From: JAPWJZ01 sp966211335
Lineage (GTDB): Bacteria; Pseudomonadota; Alphaproteobacteria; Micavibrionales; UBA2020
Assembly (NCBI GenBank): GCA_966211335.1
Contig: CBIHNF010000001.1
Location: 1,674,001-1,738,000 of the forward strand
DNA length: 64,000 bases
Direction: 5' to 3'
The first letter of the stretch is position 1, and each line of letters begins with the position of its first letter. Below the pieces are notes generated by a model that was not told where the DNA came from, searched no databases, and worked only from the letters and a program-made list of their open reading frames with translations. Both the position numbers and the translations under genes were made by a program. Positions 1-7,941 of the stretch are shown piece after piece.

Positions 1-395
1 ACAAGGTGGATGACGTGGTTTTCGATGGTTTTATCCTGCTCCTTGCATTCCTTTTTGACCGTGCCATGCGCAAGCACGACATCGCCAAGGGGGATCGCAT
101 CCTGATCGGGGAAGCTGTCCAGCACGCGGGCGGTGAGGCCCTTCATTTTGAACTGCGGAAACGACAGGACGTTCGTCGAGGTTTTTTTGCCGCGATAGGT
201 ATGGTTAAGGTCGGTCATCGCCTTGTCATCCGCAAGGGTGACGGCGACTTCGAAGTTGCGCTCCGAAAAGGCGCTTGGTTTTTTGGCATGGAGGAAGGAA
301 GCGGCAACGGCTTGCTCGATTTTTTCTTCCATTTTCGGGAAGGCCTTCTTCCATTTCGCGGAAGCGAGGTCGAGGCTGATGGAAAGCGTGATCAT
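1..395 (-). CDS. ybeY: Endoribonuclease YbeY (3' part cut by window edge)
   Basis: YbeY is a single-strand-specific metal-dependent endoribonuclease that acts in 16S rRNA 3' maturation and ribosome quality control in the cytoplasm. The translated part shows the family signature LNHTYRGK followed by TSTNVLSFP, and then LGDVVLAHG. The zinc-binding HGxLHLxGYDH segment would lie beyond position 1 and cannot be seen. The ATG at 395-393 overlaps the phoH stop codon as ATGA, so the two genes are translationally coupled. The order phoH-ybeY is the standard one in proteobacteria, which supports the call. It is the last visible gene of the leftward miaB operon. Confidence 0.93.
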   Translation of the reverse strand, partial: MITLSISLDLASAKWKKAFPKMEEKIEQAVAASFLHAKKPSAFSERNFEVAVTLADDKAMTDLNHTYRGKKTSTNVLSFPQFKMKGLTARVLDSFPDQDAIPLGDVVLAHGTVKKECKEQDKTIENHVIHL

Positions 396-1405
396 GACAG
401 TTCCGTCACCGTTTTCTTGGCGAGGCCTTTGTCGCGGCGGTCATAGGCCTCGACAATGTTCTTCACAAGGCGGGAGCGCACGACGTCGCCTTCGCCGAAG
501 GTGACGAAAGCCACATCTTTCGTTCCCTGCAGCACCTCGACCGCATCCTTCAGGCCGGACTTGGTATGGTGGGGCAGGTCGGTCTGGCTCAGGTCGCCGG
601 TGACGATGAGACGGCTGCCTTCGCCAATACGGGTCAGGACCATTTTCATCTGCGTCGGCGTGGTGTTCTGGGCTTCGTCAAGGACGACGACAGCGTTCGA
701 CAGCGTACGGCCGCGCATGAAAGCGAGGGGAGCAATTTCAATCGTGCCGTCCGCAAGGCGGCGGGCGATGGTTTCCGGCGGCACCATGTCGTGCAATGCA
801 TCGTAGATAGGGCGAAGGTAGGGGTCGATCTTTTCCTGCATCGTGCCGGGCAGGAAGCCGAGGTTTTCACCGGCTTCAACCGCAGGGCGGCAGAGGATAA
901 GGCGGTCGATTTCGCCTTCCTGCATCATCAGCACCGCTTGGGCAACGGCAAGGAAAGTCTTGCCGGTACCGGCAGGGCCAAGGCCGAAGACGAGGCTGTT
1001 GTTGCGGATGGCGTCAAGATATTCCGCCTGCTTGGGCGTGCGGGCAGTGATTGTCTTGTTCTTGGCCTTGATGTTGACCTGCGCTTCCTTCAGCGCGGTC
1101 ATGGCCATTTCACGGGAGCTGCGGTCCATCGGCGACTTGGCGACCTGAATGGCGGCGAGCACTTCCTGCGTTCCGACTTCCATGCCTTTCTGCAGGCGCT
1201 CCCACAGCACGTCAAAGACCTGCTGGGCGGCGTGCAGCTTGGGCTTGGCGCCAATGATGACGACTTCGTTGCCGCGGCTCGCGATCTCGACATCCAGTTC
1301 TTCTTCGATTTGGGCGAGGTGGCTGTCATGCTCCCCGAACAGGAGGGGGACGAGGGCGTTGTCGTCAAATTGTAGTCCGATGCGCCGAACGGCTTCTTTG
1401 GCCAA
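392..1405 (-). CDS. phoH: PhoH-family ATPase (YbeZ type)
   Basis: This is a 337-residue P-loop ATPase of the PhoH/YbeZ family, which in bacteria works with YbeY in RNA metabolism. It has an N-terminal KH-like region (residues ~1-90), Walker A GPAGTGKT near residue 143, the family block CRPAVEAGE, and Walker B VVLDEAQN. The start is a TTG at 1405-1403, preceded by GGGAG at nine bases spacing; no in-frame ATG lies upstream. The coding start follows a 120-bp gap after the paralogue at 1526-2686, and that gap contains a perfect hairpin. Length and motifs are normal for the family. Confidence 0.93.
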   Translation of the reverse strand: MAKEAVRRIGLQFDDNALVPLLFGEHDSHLAQIEEELDVEIASRGNEVVIIGAKPKLHAAQQVFDVLWERLQKGMEVGTQEVLAAIQVAKSPMDRSSREMAMTALKEAQVNIKAKNKTITARTPKQAEYLDAIRNNSLVFGLGPAGTGKTFLAVAQAVLMMQEGEIDRLILCRPAVEAGENLGFLPGTMQEKIDPYLRPIYDALHDMVPPETIARRLADGTIEIAPLAFMRGRTLSNAVVVLDEAQNTTPTQMKMVLTRIGEGSRLIVTGDLSQTDLPHHTKSGLKDAVEVLQGTKDVAFVTFGEGDVVRSRLVKNIVEAYDRRDKGLAKKTVTELS

Positions 1406-1443
1406 AAATGTAATCTCCCGCGGATTGAAGGCAGTCCATAAAA

Positions 1444-1480
1444 TTAAAGTAGGGTTAGTTCTAGCCTAACCCTACTTTAA
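1444..1480 (-). terminator. Perfect 15-bp hairpin between the two phoH genes
   Basis: The arms 1444-1458 and 1466-1480 are exact reverse complements, TTAAAGTAGGGTTAG against CTAACCCTACTTTAA, around a 7-base loop. Read leftwards the stem is followed by TTTTATGG, so it could act as a weak intrinsic terminator or attenuator that lowers phoH and ybeY expression relative to miaB and the first PhoH gene. The stem is only moderately G+C-rich, so RNA processing or protein binding are alternatives. Confidence 0.55.
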
Positions 1481-1525
1481 CAGTAAAAGATAAATATTTG
1501 TTAATTCCGTATTATGGTTATCCCA

Positions 1526-2686
1526 TTACGGTTTCGCGTTGCGCTGCCAGCGCGGATTGCCGGTGGTTGCCGTTTTGGCGGGCGTATCATCCGCAACGGG
1601 GGCGACCGGCGTCTGGCTTGCAACCGTCGGGACGAAGGTGCTGGAGAAAGCTTCCGGCAGGGGCTTCGGCGCCTGGTTTTCTTCGCCGAGGGCTTCGACG
1701 ACGGTCATGACGATTTTCGGGCGGACGATGTCCGACGGGCCGAACTTGTGGAAGCCGACGTCCGGCTTGCCGAGCAGGCGGCTGGCCGCGTAGATCAGGC
1801 CCGACTTGTCGCGCTCTTTCAGGTCAATCTGGTCTTCGTCGCCGGTGACGACCATTTTGGAGCGCTCGCCGATGCGCGTCAGCGCCATCTTGATCTGCTC
1901 GACGGAGGTGTTCTGCGCCTCATCGAGAATGATGAAGCTGTCGGTAAAGGTACGACCGCGCATGAAGCCGACGGGGACGATCTCGATCGTGCCGTTGGTC
2001 AGCATGTTCTGGTAGTTGCGGCCGAAGGTTTTTTCCAGCTCGTCGTAAAGCGGGCGCATGTAGGGCGCAAGCTTTTCATTCGCATCGCCCTTCAGATAGC
2101 CGAGGTCTTCACCGGCAGACTGCGCGGGACGCGCGAGGAGGATTTTCTTGACCTTGCCTTCCTTCAGCGCCTGAACCGCTTTCGCAACGGCGACGTAGGT
2201 TTTGCCGGTACCGGCAGAGCCGATGGCGAAGGTCAGAATGCTGTTGTCGATGGTTTCGGACAGCGCTGCCTGCGACGGGTTTTTCGGCGTGAAGCCGCCG
2301 TTCGTTTTTGCGGCGGGCGATGCGTTCTGGTTCGCGGCTTTTGCGGTGAAGTTTTCAGCGAGGGGGGCAGTCGGAAGTGTTTCTTTGGAATTCATGTCGT
2401 TTGCAACTCCGCGAATGATTTCTTTGTTGATGTAGCCACCTTGTGAGTACACGCCGGACAATTGGGCGAATGCCTTCTGGGCATTGGCTGCATGCTCGGA
2501 GTCTGCAGTGAAGAAGATTTTGTCGCCGTATGCCGTGCGGTTCGGGAACTGGATGTTAAAGGCAGATTCAAAAACGTGCTTCAGTCCCGGACGTTTATTG
2601 AACATGACTTCGGCGAGACCGCGGTCGGACTTTGTCTTTACCTCAAGGAAGTGCTGGGTGTAGTTCTTCTCGCTGGGCTCGCTCAT
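1526..2686 (-). CDS. Second PhoH-like P-loop ATPase
   Basis: This 386-residue protein carries a full PhoH ATPase core in its middle: Walker A GSAGTGKT near residue 160, ARPAQSAGE, GFMRGRTF, and Walker B IILDEAQNT. The core closely parallels its downstream neighbour at 392-1405. The N-terminal ~130 residues and the Ala/Pro-rich C-terminal ~50 residues are unlike a standard YbeZ, so this is a diverged paralogue rather than a repeat of the same gene. Its ATG overlaps the miaB stop (ATGA at 2683-2686), so it is probably co-translated with miaB. The specific RNA or protein partner is unknown. Confidence 0.85.
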   Translation of the reverse strand: MSEPSEKNYTQHFLEVKTKSDRGLAEVMFNKRPGLKHVFESAFNIQFPNRTAYGDKIFFTADSEHAANAQKAFAQLSGVYSQGGYINKEIIRGVANDMNSKETLPTAPLAENFTAKAANQNASPAAKTNGGFTPKNPSQAALSETIDNSILTFAIGSAGTGKTYVAVAKAVQALKEGKVKKILLARPAQSAGEDLGYLKGDANEKLAPYMRPLYDELEKTFGRNYQNMLTNGTIEIVPVGFMRGRTFTDSFIILDEAQNTSVEQIKMALTRIGERSKMVVTGDEDQIDLKERDKSGLIYAASRLLGKPDVGFHKFGPSDIVRPKIVMTVVEALGEENQAPKPLPEAFSSTFVPTVASQTPVAPVADDTPAKTATTGNPRWQRNAKP

Positions 2687-4053
2687 GCTGCTGCTCTTTC
2701 TTCGTTCAGGGGTGAATCGGCCGAGGTGGTGACAATACTGCCCGCCATCCCGTTTTGGAAACCTTTTTCGATAGTCACGTCGATAATTTCGCCAAATAAA
2801 CGCTCATGCGCTGCAACATAAACCGATTGCATCCACGGTGCCTTGCCGAGGAGCTGTCCGGTTTTCTCGCCCTTGCGGTCAAACAGCACGGGCACCGTGC
2901 GGCCGACGAACGACTGGTTATATTCAAGCTGTTGCGCAAACAATAACGCCTGCAGTTCATGCAGGCGTGAATCCTTCAGCTGTTCGGGAACGATGCCGCC
3001 CATGATCGCGCCGGGGGTGCCGGGGCGCGGGCTGTATTTAAACGAATAGCAGGAGGAGAAACCGACGGCCTTTACCAGTGCCATCGTCTGCGCATGGTCG
3101 TCATCCGTCTCGCCGGGGAAGCCGACGATGAAGTCCGATGACAGCGCGATATCCGGCCGCTGCTTTTTCAGGCGTTCGATGATGTCTAGATAAAATTCGG
3201 AAGTATGCTTGCGGTTCATGAGTTCGAGGATACGGTTGGAGCCGCTCTGCACCGGCAGGTGCAGGAAGGGCATCAGCTTGGCAATGCTGCCGTGCGCCGC
3301 AATCAGGTCGTCGTTCATGTCCTGCGGATGGGAGGTCATGTAGCGGATGCGCTCAAGGCCATTGATATCGGCGAGCGTGGAGATCAGTTTCGCCAAATCC
3401 CATGTCGAACCGTTCATCTCGCCGTGATAGGCGTTGACGTTCTGGCCGAGGAGGGTGATTTCCTTCGCGCCCTGATCGACCATTTTCTGCGCTTCCGCCA
3501 GCACCTGCGCAACGGGGCGGGAGAATTCGGCGCCGCGCGTATAGGGCACAACGCAGAAGGTGCAGAATTTGTCGCAGCCTTCCTGTACGGAAAGAAACGC
3601 GGAGGGGCCTTGCGCTGCCGATGCTTCCGGCAGGTTGTCGAATTTGGATTCAGCGGGGAAGTCGGTGTTGATGACGCGGGTGCCGCCGCTTGCCTTGGCA
3701 ATCATTTCCGGCAGCAGGTGATAGGTCTGGGGGCCGAAGACCATATCCACATAACGGGCGCGCTCGGTAATCACAGCGCCTTCCGCCTGTGCGACGCAAC
3801 CCGCGACGGCGATAAGCGCCTTTTCGCCTTTTTCGGCTTTCGCTTCCTTGTGGTCGCGGAGGCGGCCAAGGTCGGAGAAAACTTTTTCGGTGGCTTTTTC
3901 GCGGATGTGGCAGGTGTTCAAAATCATGAGGTCGGCATCACTCGGCTCCTCGGTGGATGCATAACCTAAGGGGGCCAGAACATCGGCCATCTTTTTGCTG
4001 TCATAAACGTTCATCTGACAGCCCCAGGTCTTGATATAGAGCTTCTTGCTCAT
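2683..4053 (-). CDS. miaB: tRNA-2-methylthio-N6-dimethylallyladenosine synthase MiaB
   Basis: MiaB is a radical-SAM methylthiotransferase that adds the 2-methylthio group to i6A37 of tRNAs. The N-terminal UPF0004 domain supplies three cysteines (TWGCQMN, NTCHIRE, VAGCVAQ). The radical-SAM motif CDKFCTFCVVPYTRG supplies the CxxxCxxC cluster. A C-terminal TRAM-like domain follows. I place the start at the ATG at 4053, with AGGA ten bases upstream; a TTG at 4071 would add six residues. It is the first gene of the leftward miaB-phoH-phoH-ybeY operon, an arrangement known in many proteobacteria, though normally with one phoH. Confidence 0.95.
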   Translation of the reverse strand: MSKKLYIKTWGCQMNVYDSKKMADVLAPLGYASTEEPSDADLMILNTCHIREKATEKVFSDLGRLRDHKEAKAEKGEKALIAVAGCVAQAEGAVITERARYVDMVFGPQTYHLLPEMIAKASGGTRVINTDFPAESKFDNLPEASAAQGPSAFLSVQEGCDKFCTFCVVPYTRGAEFSRPVAQVLAEAQKMVDQGAKEITLLGQNVNAYHGEMNGSTWDLAKLISTLADINGLERIRYMTSHPQDMNDDLIAAHGSIAKLMPFLHLPVQSGSNRILELMNRKHTSEFYLDIIERLKKQRPDIALSSDFIVGFPGETDDDHAQTMALVKAVGFSSCYSFKYSPRPGTPGAIMGGIVPEQLKDSRLHELQALLFAQQLEYNQSFVGRTVPVLFDRKGEKTGQLLGKAPWMQSVYVAAHERLFGEIIDVTIEKGFQNGMAGSIVTTSADSPLNEERAAA

Positions 4054-4112
4054 TGCATCCCAATCCTGCAATCTAGACGGTAAACGGGGTGGTTTTTTCG
4101 GTACGCCGTCTA

Positions 4113-4128
4113 TTAACCATATCTTAAC
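4113..4128. promoter_or_regulatory. CtrA-type binding site
   Basis: TTAA, seven bases, then TTAAC: an exact match to the alphaproteobacterial CtrA full site, with the extended TTAACCAT left half. It lies in the 121-bp divergent gap between miaB (ATG at 4053) and the dehydrogenase (ATG at 4175). A TATACA/TAAT-like stretch begins 20 bases downstream at 4148, so the box would cover the -35 position of a rightward promoter, as in CtrA-activated promoters. Binding is inferred. Confidence 0.6.
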
Positions 4129-4174
4129 CGGAAAGTCCAGAAAAACTTATACATAATGACGGGATAAAATCCTT

Positions 4175-5113
4175 ATGGCACAAGAAGTTCTCGTCACCGG
4201 CCCCATTCCGGCCAGCCAACTGGCGCAATTGGAGGAGAACTACAGAATTCACCGCCTCTGGCAGGCCGAGGATCCCGAGGCGAAACTGGCTGAGCTGCGC
4301 AACAATATTACAGCAATTGTGAGCACCGCCTTCTTCGGCGTGTCGGCCCGCATCATCAAGGCTTTTCCCAATCTGGAAATCATCAGCCACTTCGGTGTCG
4401 GCTATGACAACGTGGATGTTCCGGCTGCGAAAGAGCGCGGTATCGTCGTGACCAATACGCCGGATGTGCTGACGGATGATACGGCTGATATGGGGATGGG
4501 CCTTGTGCTGGCCGTGTTCCGCCGGCTGGTGGAGGGGGATATCTACGTTCGCTCCGGCCAATGGGCGAAGAAAGGCATGATGCCGCTCGGGCGCGCCTTG
4601 CGCGGTAAAACAATGGGGATCGTTGGCATGGGGCGCATCGGCGCTGCGGTGGCCAAGCGTGCGGCGGCTTTCGGCATTGATGTGGTCTACCATGGCCCGC
4701 GCGAGAAAACCGGCTCCGGCCTCAAGTTTTACGCGTCTTTGGAAGAAATGGCGGAGGCGGCTGATATTCTAATGGTGACCTGCCCCTACCGCCCGGAAAC
4801 CCATCATTTGATAAATGCCAGAGTTCTGAAGTGCCTTGGGAAAACCGGCGTGCTTATCAATATAGCCCGCGGAAAAATTATCGACGAGCTGGCGCTGATT
4901 GATGCGCTGGAAAGCGGGTTGATTGGCGGCGCAGGGCTCGATGTCTTTGAAAACGAGCCGGATGTGCCCTCCAGCCTTTGCCGCCTCGATAGTGTCGTAT
5001 TGCAGCCGCATCAGGGCTCCGCGACCCATGAAACCCGTGCCGCCATGGCGCAGCTGGTGGTGGATAACCTCCGCTTGTACTTTGAAAAGGCAGAGGTTTT
5101 GACGCCTGTCTAA
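4175..5113 (+). CDS. D-isomer-specific 2-hydroxyacid dehydrogenase (glyoxylate/hydroxypyruvate reductase-like)
   Basis: This 312-residue NAD(P)H-dependent oxidoreductase interconverts 2-oxoacids and D-2-hydroxyacids. It has the Rossmann motif GIVGMGRIGAAVAKR near residue 150. The three catalytic residues are visible: Arg in NIARGKIIDE, Glu in FENEP, and His in PHQGSATHE. The overall pattern, with GVGYDNVD near residue 75, resembles the glyoxylate/hydroxypyruvate reductase branch (GhrB/HPR2) more than lactate or phosphoglycerate dehydrogenases. The substrate cannot be assigned from sequence. It stands alone, divergent from miaB, behind a CtrA-type box. Confidence 0.88.
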   Translation: MAQEVLVTGPIPASQLAQLEENYRIHRLWQAEDPEAKLAELRNNITAIVSTAFFGVSARIIKAFPNLEIISHFGVGYDNVDVPAAKERGIVVTNTPDVLTDDTADMGMGLVLAVFRRLVEGDIYVRSGQWAKKGMMPLGRALRGKTMGIVGMGRIGAAVAKRAAAFGIDVVYHGPREKTGSGLKFYASLEEMAEAADILMVTCPYRPETHHLINARVLKCLGKTGVLINIARGKIIDELALIDALESGLIGGAGLDVFENEPDVPSSLCRLDSVVLQPHQGSATHETRAAMAQLVVDNLRLYFEKAEVLTPV

Positions 5114-5187
5114 CGCTGCTCTTGCCATAGAGCGATTTTTTCTGTATCCCTTTGAACCAATTCATCGAAGCGTTTTAGGGAAAAATC

Positions 5188-5685
5188 ATGAAAAAACTCG
5201 GCATCGCGATTATTTTTGCCATTTGCCTCTCTGCCATCACGGCACAGGCCTCCACCGGCGGCAGCTGCCTCGGCGGTAAAGAAGTCGAAGCCGAACAGGG
5301 CCTGCGTATTCACAGCGAGCTTATGGTGATTGGCCTGACCTGCATGCGCATGCCGCAGGGTCAGCAGAACTACATGAAGTATCAAAGCTTCACGCAGAAG
5401 AATTCTCACCTCATCGCCAAATACGAAACCGACATGATCGAGCACTACCGCAAGGAAGGCGCGAAAAACCCCGAGCTGAAGCTGCACACGCTGCGCACCA
5501 CCATGGCGAACCAGATTTCGCAGCACGCGATTAAAATGTCGACGGCGACTTTCTGCCAGCGCTTCTCCCCGCGCATCGACCAGGCGCTGTCGATGGACCA
5601 GAAAAAATTCCGCAACTGGGCGCAGCATGTGTACCCGGGCTCGACGACTTCCGAGCCGACCTGCACCGCTGCTGGCAAGCTGTAA
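5188..5685 (+). CDS. Small secreted protein, unknown function
   Basis: I do not recognise this 165-residue protein. It starts with a clear Sec signal peptide: KK, then a hydrophobic core IAIIFAICLSAI, ending near AQA. The mature part is about 145 residues, mostly helical in character, with four cysteines (SCLGG, LTCMRM, TFCQRF, PTCTA) that could form two disulfides in the periplasm. The gene lies 74 bp after the dehydrogenase on the same strand and is closed by a strong terminator at 5702-5737. Confidence 0.75.
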   Translation: MKKLGIAIIFAICLSAITAQASTGGSCLGGKEVEAEQGLRIHSELMVIGLTCMRMPQGQQNYMKYQSFTQKNSHLIAKYETDMIEHYRKEGAKNPELKLHTLRTTMANQISQHAIKMSTATFCQRFSPRIDQALSMDQKKFRNWAQHVYPGSTTSEPTCTAAGKL

Positions 5686-5701
5686 GCTTTAAAATACTTT
5701 C

Positions 5702-5737
5702 AAAAAAAATCCCGGCGCAATGCCGGGATTTTTTTTA
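5702..5737. terminator. Intrinsic terminator (bidirectional)
   Basis: The stem AATCCCGGC / GCCGGGATT surrounds loop GCAAT, with an A-run before it and a T-run after it. It works for both of the convergent genes that end at 5685 (plus) and 5757 (minus). Confidence 0.93.
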
Positions 5738-5756
5738 TTCCTGAAATGCGCTGGAG

Positions 5757-6860
5757 TTACAGCTCGGCATTCACCTTGAACTGTTCGCCGGCTTTGGATC
5801 GGGTGGTGCTCCATTCCAGCACCATCGCATAGGCAAGGGCGAGCAGGGTGGGGCCGATAAAGATGCCGATGAAGCCGAAGGCAATCGCGCCGCCCATGAT
5901 GCCGAAAAGAACCAGCAGCAACGGCAGGTCGCTGCCGCGTGAAATGAAGTAGGGCTTCATGAAGTTATCAATGGAGCCGACAACAAGCGCGCCCCAAACG
6001 CCGAGGAAAATCGCCCAGGATGTTTGCCCTTCGGAAAACAGCCACAGCGCAGCGGGCCCCCAGATGAGGGGCGGCCCCATGGGCAGCAGCGAGAAGAAGA
6101 AGGTCATTAGGCCAAGGAATGTCGCGCCGGGAATGCCGGCAATCCAGAAGCCCAGCGCCGCGACAACGCCCTGCAACAGTGCGGTGCCGAGAATACCGTA
6201 AACCACGCCGATCAGCGTGTTCTTCGAAACTTTCAGCAGGTGCTGGCCGTGATTGCCGCCAAACTTGTCGATCAGCGCACGAATACGCACGGCCACATGC
6301 ATGCCATGACGGAAAAAGAAAAAAGAGATGATCACCCCCAGCGTAATGTCGATCAGGCCAAAACCGATGGTGGTACCAAGAGCGATCAGGAAATGCGATG
6401 TCGGCTGCGCGTACTGCTTCATCAACTCGGTCAGATGCGCCTTGTCACTGCCGAAAGTTTCCCAGCCCTTCGCCAGCCAGTGGCCAACAACCGGAACGGA
6501 TTCAAGCGAAGCCGCCGTTGTGCCGCCGTCATTTTGCATGAAGCCGAGGATGCGGTCATAAATCAGCGTATAGTTTTCCGCGATGCTGGTGCCGATGATA
6601 ATCAGCGGCGCGATGAAGCAACCTGCCAGTAGCAGTGTCATTAACCCTGCCGCGAGGGCCGTCTTGTGGCGGAGGCGCGCCTGCAGCCATTCAAAAGCCG
6701 GCCAGGTGGCGAGCGTGAAAATAGTCGACAGCAGCATGGCAGGGAAGAACGGGGTCAGGATAATCAGGCAGCCGATGAGGATCATCGTGACGGCGGTAAG
6801 GCCGACGACGAGCTGGTAAATCTGCGTTCTGTCTTTAAGGTTCAGGTTCAGCATAGCCAT
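5757..6860 (-). CDS. AI-2E family transporter (PerM/YdiK type)
   Basis: This is a 367-residue polytopic inner-membrane protein with about seven to eight hydrophobic segments. The C-terminal pattern PYFISRGSDLPLLLVLFGIMGG followed by FGFIGIFIGP is diagnostic of the AI-2E/PerM exporter family. Members export autoinducer-2 or act in sodium/proton exchange, and the substrate here is unknown. The family length of about 350-370 residues fits. It is monocistronic, separated from murI by 76 bp on the same strand. Confidence 0.88.
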   Translation of the reverse strand: MAMLNLNLKDRTQIYQLVVGLTAVTMILIGCLIILTPFFPAMLLSTIFTLATWPAFEWLQARLRHKTALAAGLMTLLLAGCFIAPLIIIGTSIAENYTLIYDRILGFMQNDGGTTAASLESVPVVGHWLAKGWETFGSDKAHLTELMKQYAQPTSHFLIALGTTIGFGLIDITLGVIISFFFFRHGMHVAVRIRALIDKFGGNHGQHLLKVSKNTLIGVVYGILGTALLQGVVAALGFWIAGIPGATFLGLMTFFFSLLPMGPPLIWGPAALWLFSEGQTSWAIFLGVWGALVVGSIDNFMKPYFISRGSDLPLLLVLFGIMGGAIAFGFIGIFIGPTLLALAYAMVLEWSTTRSKAGEQFKVNAEL

Positions 6861-6936
6861 GTTTCTGCGTCTTGCCCCCGCATTTAGGTGTGATGCGAAA
6901 GACTACAATAATATGGCTTGGCTTTATATGGGGTTG

Positions 6937-7812
6937 TTACGCGTTCTGGAAATTTATTTTCTCGCCCCAGAACTTTTCAATCAAAGGCAACGCCTCTGCC
7001 GAAAAGCCGGTCGATAGGAACAGGCGCTTGCCGCCATCCGTCGAAGAATATTCGGGGTGGGTCACCAGATAGTCTTTGAGCGCTTCTGCCGTGGCTTCCG
7101 GCTGGTGGATGATCGGCATATGGCTCGGCAGGGCTTCTGCGAAAATATCAGCAACAAGCGGATAGTGTGTGCAGCCAAGGATAACGCTATCAGGGGCGGC
7201 GCCATGCAGGTTTTTTTCCAGCTGGTCGACATAGCCGCCGATCAGTTTGCGGATATCGGCTCTGGGCGCGCCGGCTTCAATGGCGGAAGCAAGTTCGGGG
7301 CAGGCCTGCTGCACGACATGAATATCAGGCCGGCGCTTGCGGATTTCATAGGGGTAGGTGCCGGTTTCAACCGTGCGCGCGGTGGCGAACACCGCGATGG
7401 TGGAAGCGGGGCCGCCGGGCGCGCCTTCCTCATGCCAGCGCAGGCCGGTTGCGGCTTCAATGGTGGGCACCACGATACCCAGCACATTGCGCTTGATACC
7501 GTCCTGCTTCTGGCGGGCGGGCAGCCATTGCTGCTGGATCCAGCGCAGCGCCACGACCGACGCCGTGTTGCAGGCGACGACGACAAGATTGCAGCCTTCG
7601 GAAAAAAGCCTTTCAAGGCCGGCGCAGGTGAGGGTGAGAACCTCAATCGGCGGCCGGGTGCCATAGGGCGCGTTTTTATTGTCGCCGAGATAGACGAAGT
7701 CCTTCTGCGGCAGCGCTTCGATGAGCGCGCGGTGGATCGTAAGTCCGCCAAAACCGCTGTCGAATACGCCAATCATCCCGTTTGCCTTCGTGTTAAGGGT
7801 GGTGCCATTCAT
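6937..7812 (-). CDS. murI: Glutamate racemase
   Basis: MurI interconverts L- and D-glutamate to supply D-Glu for peptidoglycan. The two catalytic cysteines are visible, in VVACNTASV and in LGCTHYP, together with the N-terminal GVFDSGFGGL motif. At 291 residues it is slightly longer than typical because of a C-terminal tail of about 25 residues. The ATG at 7812 puts twelve residues before the conserved MIGVFDSG; no strong ribosome site decides between them. It lies upstream of the AI-2E gene and divergent from the amino-acid permease. Confidence 0.95.
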   Translation of the reverse strand: MNGTTLNTKANGMIGVFDSGFGGLTIHRALIEALPQKDFVYLGDNKNAPYGTRPPIEVLTLTCAGLERLFSEGCNLVVVACNTASVVALRWIQQQWLPARQKQDGIKRNVLGIVVPTIEAATGLRWHEEGAPGGPASTIAVFATARTVETGTYPYEIRKRRPDIHVVQQACPELASAIEAGAPRADIRKLIGGYVDQLEKNLHGAAPDSVILGCTHYPLVADIFAEALPSHMPIIHQPEATAEALKDYLVTHPEYSSTDGGKRLFLSTGFSAEALPLIEKFWGEKINFQNA

Positions 7813-7941
7813 TTAAAGATGCGGCTGAACATCTAAAAGGTCAATCAATATCATGAAGATGGCGGATTGATTATGTTTCACCGCCAAGCTAGAGTACGGC
7901 ATTCTTAAACCCCGACGTCATTTTAGGAGCGATTCCGCCCC

